Shown: in pieces, positions 20,703-32,435 of the stretch
Numbering within the stretch: the first letter of the stretch is position 1
How the letters are laid out: every line of letters begins with the position of its first letter
Source: Diphasiastrum complanatum
Lineage: Eukaryota > Streptophyta > Lycopodiopsida > Lycopodiales > Lycopodiaceae
Reading direction: 5' to 3'
Assembly: GCA_029204225.1 (NCBI GenBank)
Contig: CM055100.1
Coordinates: 4,264,111 to 4,328,110, forward strand
Length of the DNA stretch: 64,000 bases
Notes under the pieces: model-generated
Seen by the model: the letters and a program-made list of their open reading frames with translations, nothing else
The model's database searches: none
What the model was told of the DNA's origin: nothing
Made by a program: the position numbers and the translations under genes

Positions 20703-22996
20703 TCAATCCTCCACACACTCGTCATCAACAAACAACAATCTTGGATGCTTCCTTGATTTCGCGACACGAACCATGTCGTACGAATGCTCCATCTCTCTGG
20801 CTAAGAACTCTGCATAAACATGTAATTTCCTATTATTAAAGTAGTGATGCATTGGATTATCCTGAAACATCTTTAAATATCATACAATGAATTTGTTATT
20901 ACCATCCTTGGAACTCTTTTATTTCCCAGTCACTGATTTGTGCCTCATCCTCTGCACCTGCTTCTACGTCATCGTATGTATGTGACAAAGCTATTGGGGT
21001 CTCTGTTTGAGTAACTCAATGAAATGAATACGAAAATTAAGCTATTTAAACAATTGTAAAGTAGTTCGTAACATGCCAACAAAACATCATAGTCCAACTT
21101 GATGCTCTCCAAATAGGACAAATGAAGACTCCACAAATGAACCACAACATTGTTGTATGAACACATTGGCAAGCTCTAGCAGAGTAGCCAAAAAATGATA
21201 AAGGATGTTAGAAATGTGAAGCGAGACAACAAAGCAGAAAGCAACAACTTGATCACATAATGCCCTCACCATATCTTCTGGAAGCCAACTCCAGCAAATG
21301 TTTGTCCTTCTCCATTGCGATACAGTGCCTGTTTGTGCTAGCAGCTGCGTACAACAAACCACCACATCCCATGAAGGGGTCTACTAATACCCCGCCTGAC
21401 TTACAACACATTTCCACCAAAAAATGAATGAAATCTGGGCTTTTTTCAACACCTCCCCGCATACACACATTCCCTGCTGCATCCAAAAAATGCTCTACAA
21501 GTGGAAAATGGTGAATCCAATGATTTTTGGCCAAACAATGCTGGGTCTATTGAATCACAAGCATTCATTGGGATCGGTGGAGTGTACTTTGATCGACATG
21601 TGATGCACATACCAAGCACAGACTCCTGTAGAAAATTCCACAAGTTATCATTGTAGTTATAAACACTCATGCCTCAAAGAAATGATTCGACATGTAAACA
21701 TAAACTCACTTACCTAGATTCCCGGAACAGTGACACCAAAATCCATGGTACCACGCAAGATTGTGTACCGCACGACCACGAGTCCAATTCTTTTTGAAAT
21801 CCTGGTAAATGTGTGGATGTCGGATATGCTTGTGATACCCACCACAAAACCAGTGTCATCCAGAATAGAAGAAGCAAATAGTAGGGCTGCCTCAACCAAG
21901 TCATCAGTGATGACATTCCATGAGGAAACAACACCCCTTGAGCCCTTAGGGATAAACCCTGTGGGAAAGTCTAGCAAAACCATGTCGACACTGTACTAGA
22001 CATGTTTATCTTTTCTGAACCTATTACCTGAACAAATTGTCTTCAGGTGGCCCACTATCTCTTGTAATGCCACAGACAATGTTTTTGTTGTAGCACTTCT
22101 TGCAATCTCCAACACATCTCCACACAAAGTAAAGTAAACAACTAAAACGAAACAAGCCAAGCATGAGCAAGCATGACATTGTAGACCAAAAACACGGCTA
22201 CTGAAACTGCAATGCTGCAGAAAAAAAGAGTACAAGGGCATATCTTAATCCCTTGGGCCGCAGAATATGGTGTGGGAGTCAAGAACTCGTACTCCTCTTG
22301 GCTGATTGCGGTGTGCTTGGTTGGATGCGGAGAACTTGTCCGAAGGTCATCTTGCAAATCCTTTATGATCTCCTCAACCGCAATCTCTTTGCCCTTGCGT
22401 TGTCTCTTCAAGAACCGATATTTTGGGACCACTGGATCCTGCCCTCCTGCATCATTGAGTCGGGTCTCAATAATGGAACCCTCCTCAAGTTTTGTGATAC
22501 CCACATCCACAATAACCGACTCTACACGCAATGTACCGCTCTGATGTTGTTTGTACAGTTCCGTCTCTTCGGAAGGGCATGTACCACCAGGAAAATCAAT
22601 CCACCAAGGATTATTTTGCACCTCCCAATTAATAAGACTTCTCTGGTTATGAAAGTACATAAACGACTCCTTGTCATCTTTATTCAGCCATAGTTTAAAA
22701 AGGTTGGTAGTTGCGCCACCTTTTTGAGCGATACAAGATATGAATAATACTTGTGTTCAATAGTTATGAGCATATGAATTCCAATTCAAAAATTACTCAT
22801 GATATAATCAGTATTGAATGAATAGCAAACCTCTAGACCACTCTTTTTGCAGTTCCACGGATGTCTGGCTATTCCGTCGCACCCTTTGACAACTCCATGT
22901 CTTTCTCTATGGCATGGAATATTTTTTTTTGATTCAAAAGTTTAAAATCAGTAAAATACTCCTCCATAGATGCACATCCCTGAATATCCATTGGCC
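20703..22996 (-). pseudogene. 3' part of DNA N4/N6-methylase-like gene (split by inversion)
   Basis: Minus-strand exons, approximate: 22,996-22,831 (acceptor TTTTTCAG), 22,719-22,234, 22,141-22,028 (or 22,018), 21,990-21,714, 21,625-21,270, 21,002-20,903, 20,819-20,703. Exon 3 has LCGDVLEIA. Exon 4 has VDMVLLDFPTGFIPKG, which aligns with methylase motif IV ([DNS]PP[YFW]) but reads DFPT. Exon 5 has GGVEKSPDF (motif X-like) and VLVDPFMGCGGLLYAAAS (motif I, SAM binding), then IAMEKDKHLLELASRR. Order IV-then-I is that of beta-class amino-methyltransferases. Exon 1 needs one extra A in a nine-A run and exon 5 one in a five-A run to stay open; exon 4 ends in TAG next to GTAAGT. The last exon reads MEHSYDMVRVAKSRKHPR and ends VDDECVED-stop, though its junction phase is unresolved. 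Substrate unknown. Confidence 0.6.
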
Positions 22997-23018
22997 CTGA
23001 AAAATGATGCAACATCCA

Positions 23019-24668
23019 AGTCAATATGATGTCTTTATCAAGTTCAAGAATTCAAGGGAGAACCAATTTTCCACAAAGATCAAGTGCTTAAGGAGTGACA
23101 ATGGTGGTGAGTACATCTCCTCTTTGGATGAGCCTACAAGTGTAGATCAAGCAAGGAAAGAAGAGGAATGGAGCCAAGAAATGCATCTTGAGTATCAAGC
23201 TCGTATGAAGAATGAAACATGGATATTGGTGGAGTTACCTAAGGACAAGAAAGCTATTGGATGAAAATGGATCTTCAAGGTGAAGACAAACCAAGATGGA
23301 TCTATCAACAAGTACAAGGCAAGGTTAGTGGCAAAAGGATATGCTCAACAACACTATGATGAGATCTTTGCACCCGTGGCAAAGATGGTAAGCATTCAAG
23401 TCATCATTTCACTTGCTACACTTTATGGATGGGATCTATGGAAAATGGACATTTCAAATGCATTCTTGAATGGTGATCTTGAGGAGGAAGTGTACATGGA
23501 GCAGCCCGAGAGCTACATTTCATCTACAAAGCCAAATCATGTGTGTCTACTACAAAATAGCTTGTATGGCCTTAAGCAAGCACCAAGGGGTTGGTATGTT
23601 GAGCTTAACACTTTTTTACTCTCTCAAGGCTTTGTTAGAGTGAGTATGATCATTCACTTTATTATAGGTTTGCTGGAAATGATGTTACCATATTGCTAAT
23701 CTATGTGGATGATATCATCTTGAGTGGTGGAGACAATCAAGATGTGGAAGATATCAAGAGTGCTCTTAAGAAGGAGTTTGAGGTACATGATCTTGGTAAT
23801 TTGCATTACATTTTGGGAATAGAAGTCATTAGATCTTGTCAGTCTACTTTCATTTGTCAAGAGAAGTATGCTAATTCTATTCTAGAAATATTTCATATGG
23901 TAGATGCAAAAGCTAGTGATTGGAGTCTCATGTAAAGCTAACTATAAGAGGTAATGAAAGATCCTTTGAGGACATTACTCTCTATAGAAAGGTAGTTGGT
24001 TTACTCATTTATCTAAACATTACTAGATCAGATCTAAGCTATTGTGTTGGAAGATTGAGTCAATTCATGCAAGATCCTAGTGAGGTGCATTGGAAGCTAG
24101 GAAAGCGAGTTTTGAGGTACATCATTGGAACTCGAGATTTTGGCATATTGTATGAGGGATCATCATCTAATTTTTTTGGATTTTCAGATTCGGACTATGT
24201 TGGAGATGTAATGGATAGGAAATCCATTAGTTCTCATTGCATTTTCATAGGTGATGGAGCTATATCATGGATGTCGAAGAAACAAAGCCACTATCTCATG
24301 TCATCTAGTGAGGCCGAGTACAAAGCTCTTACACATTGCACAAATGAGATGGTATGGATCAAGTGGATGATCAAAGATCTTCACTTGTTGGATTTTTCAG
24401 AGATCCCAATCATCTTTTGTGACAATCAATCAGCCCAAATATTGGCAACCAATCCTATCTTTCATACTAGAAGCAAGCATATTGAGGTGCAATATCATTT
24501 TGTGAGGGAGCAAGTCATTGCAAAGGAGGTGGATCTTCAAGATGTGTTTTCAAGGGAATGTGTAGCTGATATTTTTCACCAAAGCATTGGGAAAGGACTT
24601 GTTCATGAAGCATAGGATATCACTTGGAGTGTTATCAAAGTCCATGCTAAAACTAGTTGAAGAGGGAG
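23019..24668 (+). pseudogene. 3' half of copia element (integrase end, RT, RNase H)
   Basis: Begins mid-integrase at SQYDVFIKFKNSRENQ with KCLRSDNGGEY (second catalytic Asp). An internal deletion at about 23,118 then jumps to just before the RT. RT: DKKAIG, KWIFKVKTNQDGSINKYKAR, DEIFAPVAKM, KMDISNAFLN, SLYGLKQAPRGWY, then LIYVDDIILSG (YVDD) in a shifted frame. RNase H: GFSDSDYVGD, SSSEAEYKAL, RSKHIEVQYHFVREQ, ending in VADIFHQSIGKGLVHEA. Frame shifts occur at about 23,690 and 23,930. This is the natural continuation of the half at 15,933-18,735. Confidence 0.9.
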
Positions 24669-25317
24669 TGTGAAAGATTCAACTAGTTTGATCATATTTG
24701 CTATATTTTCATATATGGCATATTGAGGCCAACTTTGCTTTTAGACTTAGAGATTGACTTTTCAAAGTTCATTTGTCTAAATGTCATTTGCATGAACACT
24801 TTTTGAAAGTGTGGGAAGGTTAGAATGCGCGTCTGAGTAGATTCAAATTTGAATGTTGGGTACTTTGAATCTAGACCCAAAAATAGTAGGATTAGCATTT
24901 TGGAGGGAAAGCCAAGTGGCCAAATAGGGTTTGGACCTACTATAAAAGGATGTAACTCGTGGATAGAGGATTCTTCTCTCTTCTCTATCTCATTTCATGC
25001 TTATACATGGTTCTCTTGGGTTCTACCATCCATTGGTGCACTATACTTATGATTGCATGCAATTCTATGTGTAGAATGATCTATATTTGCTATTTTCGGA
25101 TCCACACATGTGAAATACAGTAGCTTGCTGGTTTTGTACGGACATCAATAGTACTTTATCATTTCATTCAAGTTTGATCAAGTTCTATTAGTGTTTGTAT
25201 CTTATTTTGTGTGTAGATGCTGATTTTTTCTACATTGGTGAGATTGATAGTGTATTTCTCTTTCTAATCAAAGATCTTTCAAGTGAATTGGATCATAATG
25301 ATCTGAGATCCTTCACA
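24669..25317 (+). repeat. copia 3' LTR (649 bp) with TATA box
   Basis: Follows the polypurine tract GAAGAGGGAG; runs from TGTGAAAGATTC to GATCCTTCACA. TATAAAA lies at 24,941-24,947 about 70 bp before a TCTTCTCTCTTCTCTATC stretch. The base run after the LTR is GTTGT. The far side of the partner LTR, read in element orientation, ends in GTTG. Confidence 0.93.
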
Positions 25318-26487
<1,170 letters not shown>

Positions 26488-26593
26488 TTTTGTTCCAAAA
26501 CATAAAACCAAAAATCACTAAACAACACCGACCTCAGATTCTCTCTGATCAAGGAGAGCTCAACAGCCTTTGATCAATCTCCAGTTGCTCTCC

Positions 26594-26697
<104 letters not shown>

Positions 26698-26699
26698 TC

Positions 26700-27310
26700 T
26701 TCAAATGGTAACGCACAAAATGAGTTGCGGGAAAGAAAACAAAAGCCGTGTAGAAATCGAAGGAATATTTATCTTTCAAAATATGACATCCTCGATTAGT
26801 AGTATAGATGTCAAATACCTGATTCTGTTGATTGATGTCCTGGATGTCAAAAACAAATGACAATTTTTTTTTTGTCGATTTTTGACATCCACCTGGCTGC
26901 CAGTTGTGTTGTCGGAATTCGACAACCTAATTATATGTCAGAATCCGACGACCTTGGCCAGAAGTTGCTAGAGTTTATTTTCAGGGAACTTTGAAGGTTT
27001 TGTCAGACTTTGACAAATTATAAATTTTTTCAAAATCCATCGAAAGCAAATGTTGGAATGTGCACATTTTGGGAGTTACGCCCTGGGAGGGCACACTACC
27101 GCCCGCGTGATGCCAAGTATGGAGATTTTTTATATTTCAAATTTATTTTTGTGGTTTCTATTCTATGTTTTTTTTTTTTTTTTGCGATTTTTTATTCTAG
27201 GTTTCAATTTTGCATTTTTTGTTTCAATCTCTTTTTTTAGCAATTTTTTTTCCGCATTTCTGTTTTGCATTTGTTTTTTCAAAAAAAAAATTACTCTTCC
27301 CATTTTATGC
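26700..27310. other. Non-coding; GC-rich segment in T-rich DNA
   Basis: Contains TTGTCGGAATTCGACAA (26,911 region, near-palindrome) and a GC-rich segment at about 27,071-27,112 with GTTACGCCCTGGGAGGGC, reminiscent of the 10,540 hairpin. This is followed by T-runs. Confidence 0.5.
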
Positions 27311-27375
27311 ACACGTGGAATGTGTATGGTGCTATGTGGCAGCCCATCATTGGATGTCCACATGCACAATTCATC
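27311..27375 (+). repeat. Dispersed repeat, copy 2
   Basis: Matches the reverse complement of 10,746-10,812. Further right, AATACAAAGAAAATCGAAGC and GGCATTA near 27,455-27,490 resemble 10,888-10,918 in direct orientation. Confidence 0.75.
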
Positions 27376-30080
27376 ATAACTCTATTCGCTTGAAAATTAT
27401 GACAAAAATGATCACACAAAATTATGGTTCTAGATTTACATCCGGAGCTGCCTCAAGAATACAAAGAAAATCGAAGCACTTGGCATTAGGTTGTAATGAA
27501 TGCTCCATGGTTTGAATCTCATTCTCTTGACCATGGGGACCTTGTCTATGGTTTGTTAAAAATTCTAGACAATTCCTTCAAAGTTTACTTCTTCACAAAC
27601 CTATGTCTTGCCTTTTGCAAGGCAATGCAACAAAAAAAAAAGGCCAAGGGTACCTTTTATAAGCTGATAATCATATTCTCTCGGAATCTCACGATATAAT
27701 ATGTGACATGAGAGAGAAAGAGCGAGATTGATTAATTCGAGAAGCTGGCTGCATTCGAGAGAGTAGACTAGGGACGGATCGAGGATCAGGACACTCCAAC
27801 AGCTTTGGAGCAGCACACATGCTCCTGGCAAACCACAGGCATCCAAGAAACTGCCAAATTTCACGTATAGCAGCTGTTGCAGATTGCGACATAGTACCAA
27901 TCTGAGATTTCTAACCTTACACCCTTCATATCTTTGTGAGTCTGGAGTCTGGACTCTGAACTCTTACCAGCCCACATCCATGATCCGAATCTCAGACCCT
28001 CAGGGTTCAGCCTTGGCCCACAGTTAGCTCTGAGCTCCATTGATAGCTCCTTGATCATGGGCGGTAGTGTCTTAACCTATCCGAATCTAAAGTACTCCTA
28101 CTGCAATAAGGGGAAAAAGAAAAGTATTGCTACTGATTACTGATATGTGACCAGGACCCAGGTGTTGTGACCATATGGAATCCGAGGTGTGCGGCCTGTG
28201 TCCTGGTTCGTGGTAATATAGTCTGGGACTCAGTTAGGTGCAGGCTAATGTAGTCCGTGATTCTATGTGAGGTGGTGGCTCCCACTGCCCGCCTTCATGA
28301 GCTGCCCGAGAAATCATCACTTTGGGATCGTGGTCGATGAACGTTAGAGCATTCTTTCCATATTCAAGGTCAACTCGTGAGTCCGCTTTTGTATCTACCG
28401 CGTTGCATGTGAGGACCCCTTGCACAATGCACATGCAACCAGATGTACCCGTGAGCCATTTCCATATGCGTCAACTACATTCATTCATCCATCTCGTTTT
28501 ACCTGATCTATGATTAGCCATACAAACAAACAGGTATTTACCCCGACTATCATCTGTGAATGTGTTGAGCTGCTTATCCACAACTTAGTGAGGTTGATCT
28601 GCCAGGTGCGTAGCTAAGATAGTACCCGAATAAGTTTACCTGTAGCCAAGGTAGTAGATTAATAAGGTTACCTCTTTTACCCTTTCAACATGCATTCCTT
28701 TGTACTTTGATGGGTTTTCCCATCTTTTAAGTTTACATGTATCCAAGGTAGTAGATTAATAAGGTTACCTCTTTTACCCTTTTAACATGCATTCCTTTGT
28801 ACTCTGATGGTTTTTCATCTTTTATTAATAAAAACAGGAATTTTCTTTCTAGGTCTGGATCATGTGCTAATCACCACAAATCATGATGATCCACACTATC
28901 CAACACGAGCGATACTTTTTACGATGTAGTGATTGGCAGCTTTCGTGTTTTAGTTAGAGAGCTGCCATCACACTGCAGCTAACCAAAGCTATCACAGCAT
29001 AATCATGTACTGTATAATCTCCATGAGGTGACTACCTTCTGCTTGAAATTAAATTATTTCAGTCTGATGAACGTCGTCTCTAAGAGCAGACAACTTTATT
29101 TAGATTCCTTGATGCTTCTCCCTCTCTAAGTTCCAGTTTATTCCCCAAGTAGTTTATCTCAGAATAAGTACAAAGCCCTTTTGAAATAAAACTCGGTATT
29201 GTGTTAAGAGCTTATCAACCGTTGATGTGTAAAAACAACTAGAACATTCGCTAGGATGCTGGCTACTTCAGTTCTAATTTCATATTTTGACATGACCATT
29301 GTAGCTTGAAAACCTCCGTGGTTGTGACAAATCATCTTCAGACCGCCCAAAGCAAAGATATTCATATCATGATGATAGGTGCAAAATCTTATTGACTGTC
29401 TACTTCTGATCCTTGATCTCGCCTATTTCCGAAGTGATCGAAACGTCGAAACGGTGTTCTTCAGGTCGAACTAAAGAGATGTAGCATATAATACTCCTAT
29501 CAATCAAACCTACAGCATTCAAAGATCCACTATTTTAACTTAACTTGTTGATACCATTAACCAAGGGACTACCTTACAGAAGTATCTGGTCTTTATGCAG
29601 CTTTGTTTAAACTTTATTATACATTATAGATAGACTCCTTGCCCTTAAACCTACAGTTTTGTTTATTGATCATGCAGGTTAACAAATTACTTCATTCCTG
29701 CCCATCCTTCTATGTGCTGCTCCTAATTCTTAGAAGCTAGGAATCAAAATTCTAATTTCTTGTTCTTTTCTTTATTTCTCCGGGTTTCTACTGACTTACT
29801 TTGTAAAATTTTACGATTTTTTGCTTTCTTCTCTCTTCTATTCCACTGCTCCTCTGCTGACTTACTAGGAAACATCTTTTACGTTTGTTGGCTTTCTTCT
29901 CTCTAGTTCTTTTTCACTTCTCCATGTTCACTCTGGGAAGATCCGATCTTTTTGGCTTTCTTTTGTAGATTAGAGTTAATTTGCCATATTTTGACTGCTG
30001 ATTTTTCACTTGCTATGTCATTGCAACACTATTAACAGACTCCGTTTGAGTGTGATTGTGAACTTCGGTATTAGATTTAG
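27376..30080. other. Intergenic region, no gene recognised
   Basis: No domain-bearing open frame on either strand. Contains the tandem duplication at 28,631-28,820. A 99-codon minus-strand frame at 27,900-27,601 has no features of a known protein. Confidence 0.55.
28631..28820 (+). repeat. Two tandem copies of a ~97-bp unit
   Basis: AAGTTTACCTGTAGCCAAGG to CATCTTTT repeats with few changes. Shared core: GTAGTAGATTAATAAGGTTA followed by CCTCTTTTACCC and AACATGCATTCCTTTGTACT. Confidence 0.9.
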
Positions 30081-30274
30081 ACTCTCCATTTATAGAGGTT
30101 TTTGAGTGTTTAGAATAAGACTTTCGGTATATCAGAAGATAATTTCTTATCCTCGTTGTTGTAGTGACAACCAGATCAACTTGGATTGCTCTCTCCCCCA
30201 AGGCAATCAAACTACTGCCTTTAGAGTGACAAATCTACATCTTTAATCATAAACCCATTTATAGAGGTTGCCTG

Positions 30275-30474
30275 TGTTAAATATAATGTATAGTTTAAAT
30301 GTCTAAAAGACTATTATACGCCACGTGGACCACTTGGGTCCCCAACCGTCGCACCTCTGCGACATACACAGAGAGAGACACCTCTCTTGTCACTTTCTAT
30401 ATGTAAGAGCTATTGCTCTCATTGACATCAAATAAATATATATTTTCTCTTTGTCTCTCTTTCATTCCGCAATA
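30275..30474 (+). repeat. 5' LTR of short copia derivative
   Basis: TGTTAAATATAATG to CCGCAATA. The end is TA rather than CA, placed by the target duplication and by the immediately following PBS. Confidence 0.9.
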
Positions 30475-30487
30475 TGGTATCAGAGCC
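30475..30487 (+). promoter_or_regulatory. Primer-binding site (initiator tRNA-Met)
   Basis: TGGTATCAGAGCC directly after the LTR, a perfect match to the standard copia primer site. Confidence 0.95.
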
Positions 30488-30689
30488 ATCGCTCCTCTGA
30501 TGCGTTGTAGCAAGCGTGACAGAAACTGATGCTCTAGCAAACACTCTTCTGATCTTAAGGGCCTGTGCTTCCGAAGTGAAATGCTAATCACTGTTGCAAC
30601 TACTGTAAGCAGGATTCTAAAAGGAGCTTGCTTGTGGTTCTCTTTCGACGCCAACTGGAGGTTCCGTGGGATGGTCCTTTTCTAGCTCT

Positions 30690-30963
30690 TTTTTTAGTGC
30701 ACTCGGACATTTGTGGTCCAATTCAAACACTTTCCTTTGATGGAGCAAAATACTTCATCACCTTCAATTCTCAAGTGTGATAGCAAGAGTTGCATTGAGA
30801 TTCAATATCACTTTGTTCGACATCAAGTTGCAGATGGCAAAGTACAATTGGATTATTGTGCTACAGAGGATATGGTTGCTGACATATTCACCAAATCACT
30901 CACTAAGGATAAATTTGAATTTTGTAGAAGACAATTAAGAATAGTTCATGATGACATGTCTTA
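30690..30963 (+). pseudogene. Fused integrase tip and RNase H tail
   Basis: LVHSDICGPIQTLSFDGAKY (integrase first-Asp region) is joined at about 30,768 to KCDSKSCIEIQYHFVRHQ, ADGKVQLDYCATEDMVADIF and TKSLTKDKFEF, ending in a stop 22 bases before the 3' LTR. The whole RT is absent. Confidence 0.88.
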
Positions 30964-30984
30964 GACATTATGACTAAGTGGGAG

Positions 30985-31182
30985 TGTTAAATATAATGTA
31001 TAGTCTAAATGTCTAAAAGACTATTATATGCCACGTGGACCACTTGGGTCCCCAACCGTCGCACCTTTGCGACATACACAGAGAGAGACACCTCTCTGTC
31101 ACTTTCTATATGTAAAAGCTATTGCTCTCATTGACATCAATAAATATATATGTTCTCTTTGTCTCTCTTTTGTTCCGCAATA
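30985..31182 (+). repeat. 3' LTR of short copia derivative
   Basis: Follows AAGTGGGAG. Differs from the 5' LTR by a handful of substitutions and small indels. Confidence 0.92.
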
Positions 31183-31500
31183 GCCTGTAGAGTGGCTGCT
31201 TATAAAAAATTTACATCTTTAATCATAAACCCATTTATAGAGGTTTTTGCGTGTTTAGAATAAGACTTTCGGTATATCAGAAGATAATTTCTTATCCTCG
31301 TTGTTGTAGTGACAACCAGATAAACTGGATTGCTCTCTCCCCCAAGGCAATCAAACTACTGCCTCTAGAGTGGATGCTTTTGACAAATGTACATCTTTAA
31401 TCATAAACCCATTTATAGAGGTTGCCTGTAGAGTGGCTGCTTTTGACAAATTCACATCTTTAATCACTAACCCATTTATAGAGGTCTTTGAGTGTTTGGC

Positions 31501-32435
31501 TGAAGATTTGTCATGCTTGACCTACTTAAATTCTCAAAGTCATAGCTAGGTTGAGAGTTTTATGTCAAAAAATAAGTTCTAGGAATAAATGATCACCATC
31601 TTTTACAAATTTTCAATTGTTGATATGTCTAGCAGCTCAGCATCATGTTCAATGCTTCTACTATATTCTACTAGTCATATGCTAGGTACAAGGTGAGACA
31701 CACATCTACGCGTCCTTGTACTATAAACGAAGGATCATCAAATTTTCTATATATATTTAGCAACACCATCTAATGGATCTTTGTGTTAGCAATCTATTTG
31801 TCATATAAGAAAGGCCAAATTGATCCACCAAAAATTAAATGTATAGGGGAAGGCCCCCGTCCTTCTGCGATGGGAGGTGCCTCCCTGGCACGGAAGGCCC
31901 TCGGGCAAGGGTCTTCCTTGCGTAACAACTGCAGGTTTTGTCTTCTTTTTTTTTTTTTCCTTAGAAGAAGCTATCTTTTTTAGCAAATCTGAATTTGTCT
32001 TTCTAAAAATAATAACTTTAAAATTTATGCTATAGCAAGTTTCTAAAATATTAATGAGTATATCCTATGACTTTTAAAAAATAGTAAGTTTGAGATTTAA
32101 GCTTGGCCCAATTTTTAAAAAATAGTAAGAGTACCTACACACTAAGGTGTTTTTGTGACTTTCTAAAAATAGTAATAGTACCTAACACATTGTAAGGTAT
32201 TTATTGCTCCATGAATTCCTATAATAATAATTTCGGACCTAATATTGTGCCATTTAAGGTTTCCTCCAAATACATTGTGAGAAAACCTATAGGTTGTTAT
32301 GAGAAAGAAGAGCCTCTTCAACATTCATTTGAAAAAGCTTTTTTTTAAACATGCACAAACTATGTAATTGTCATAGTACTTCCAAGAATATGCTATGTAT
32401 TCCATGCTCTCGTGCCAGAAAATTATTCTACCCCA
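31501..32435. other. Non-coding; GC-rich segment at 31,847-31,925
   Basis: No gene. GGGGAAGGCCCCCGTCC ... GGAAGGCCCTCGGGCAAGG followed by TTGCGTAAC resembles the foldback group at 10.5-11.1 kb, with a T-run behind it. TAAAAATAGTAA repeats occur at 32,000-32,170. Confidence 0.5.

Larger units (their letters stand above)
30275..31182 (+). mobile_element. Complete short non-autonomous copia derivative (908 bp)
   Basis: Two nearly identical LTRs (200 and 198 bp), PBS, short interior and polypurine tract, bounded by a perfect 5-bp target duplication GCCTG (30,270-30,274 and 31,183-31,187). The interior keeps only the tip of integrase and the end of RNase H, so it cannot encode its own enzymes. 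High LTR identity and intact target duplication point to a fairly recent insertion. By structure it is like a TRIM, but retained pol scraps show it is a deletion derivative of a copia element. Confidence 0.92.
30080..31500 (+). repeat. Tandem repeat array (~170 bp unit) interrupted by an LTR element
   Basis: Unit landmarks: CCATTTATAGAGG, GTGTTTAGAATAAGACTTTC, CTTATCCTCGTTGTTGTAG, CTCTCTCCCCCAAGGCAATC and ACTGCCT.TAGAGTG. One unit is at 30,085-30,235 and another at 31,235-31,370. Partial units carrying CATCTTTAATCA.AACCCATTTATAGAGG are at 30,236, 31,210, 31,390 and 31,455. The LTR element is inserted within the array. Confidence 0.85.

Noticed and set aside
20703-22996. tRNA guanosine methyltransferase (TRMT11-like) gene
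   Set aside because: Motif IV lies before the SAM-binding motif and the C-terminal DPFMGCGG..AMEKD block fits the bacterial-type N4/N6 DNA methylase order better. TRMT11 has the SAM motif before the NPPY-type motif.
18102-25317. Inversion mediated by recombination between the two inverted LTRs
   Set aside because: That would place breakpoints inside the LTRs. The observed breaks are at 15,933 and 23,018, in integrase and in an intron.
27601-27900. 99-codon minus-strand frame in an intergenic region
   Set aside because: No recognisable motif, no splice context and no neighbouring related sequence. Kept as non-coding.
28631-28820. CRISPR-like array (also 30,080-31,500 and 53,971-54,225)
   Set aside because: Units are contiguous or imperfect tandem duplications without unique spacers, in a plant nuclear context.
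30275-31182. Solo or duplicated small DNA transposon
   Set aside because: Direct (not inverted) terminal repeats, PBS, polypurine tract and a 5-bp target duplication identify it as an LTR element.
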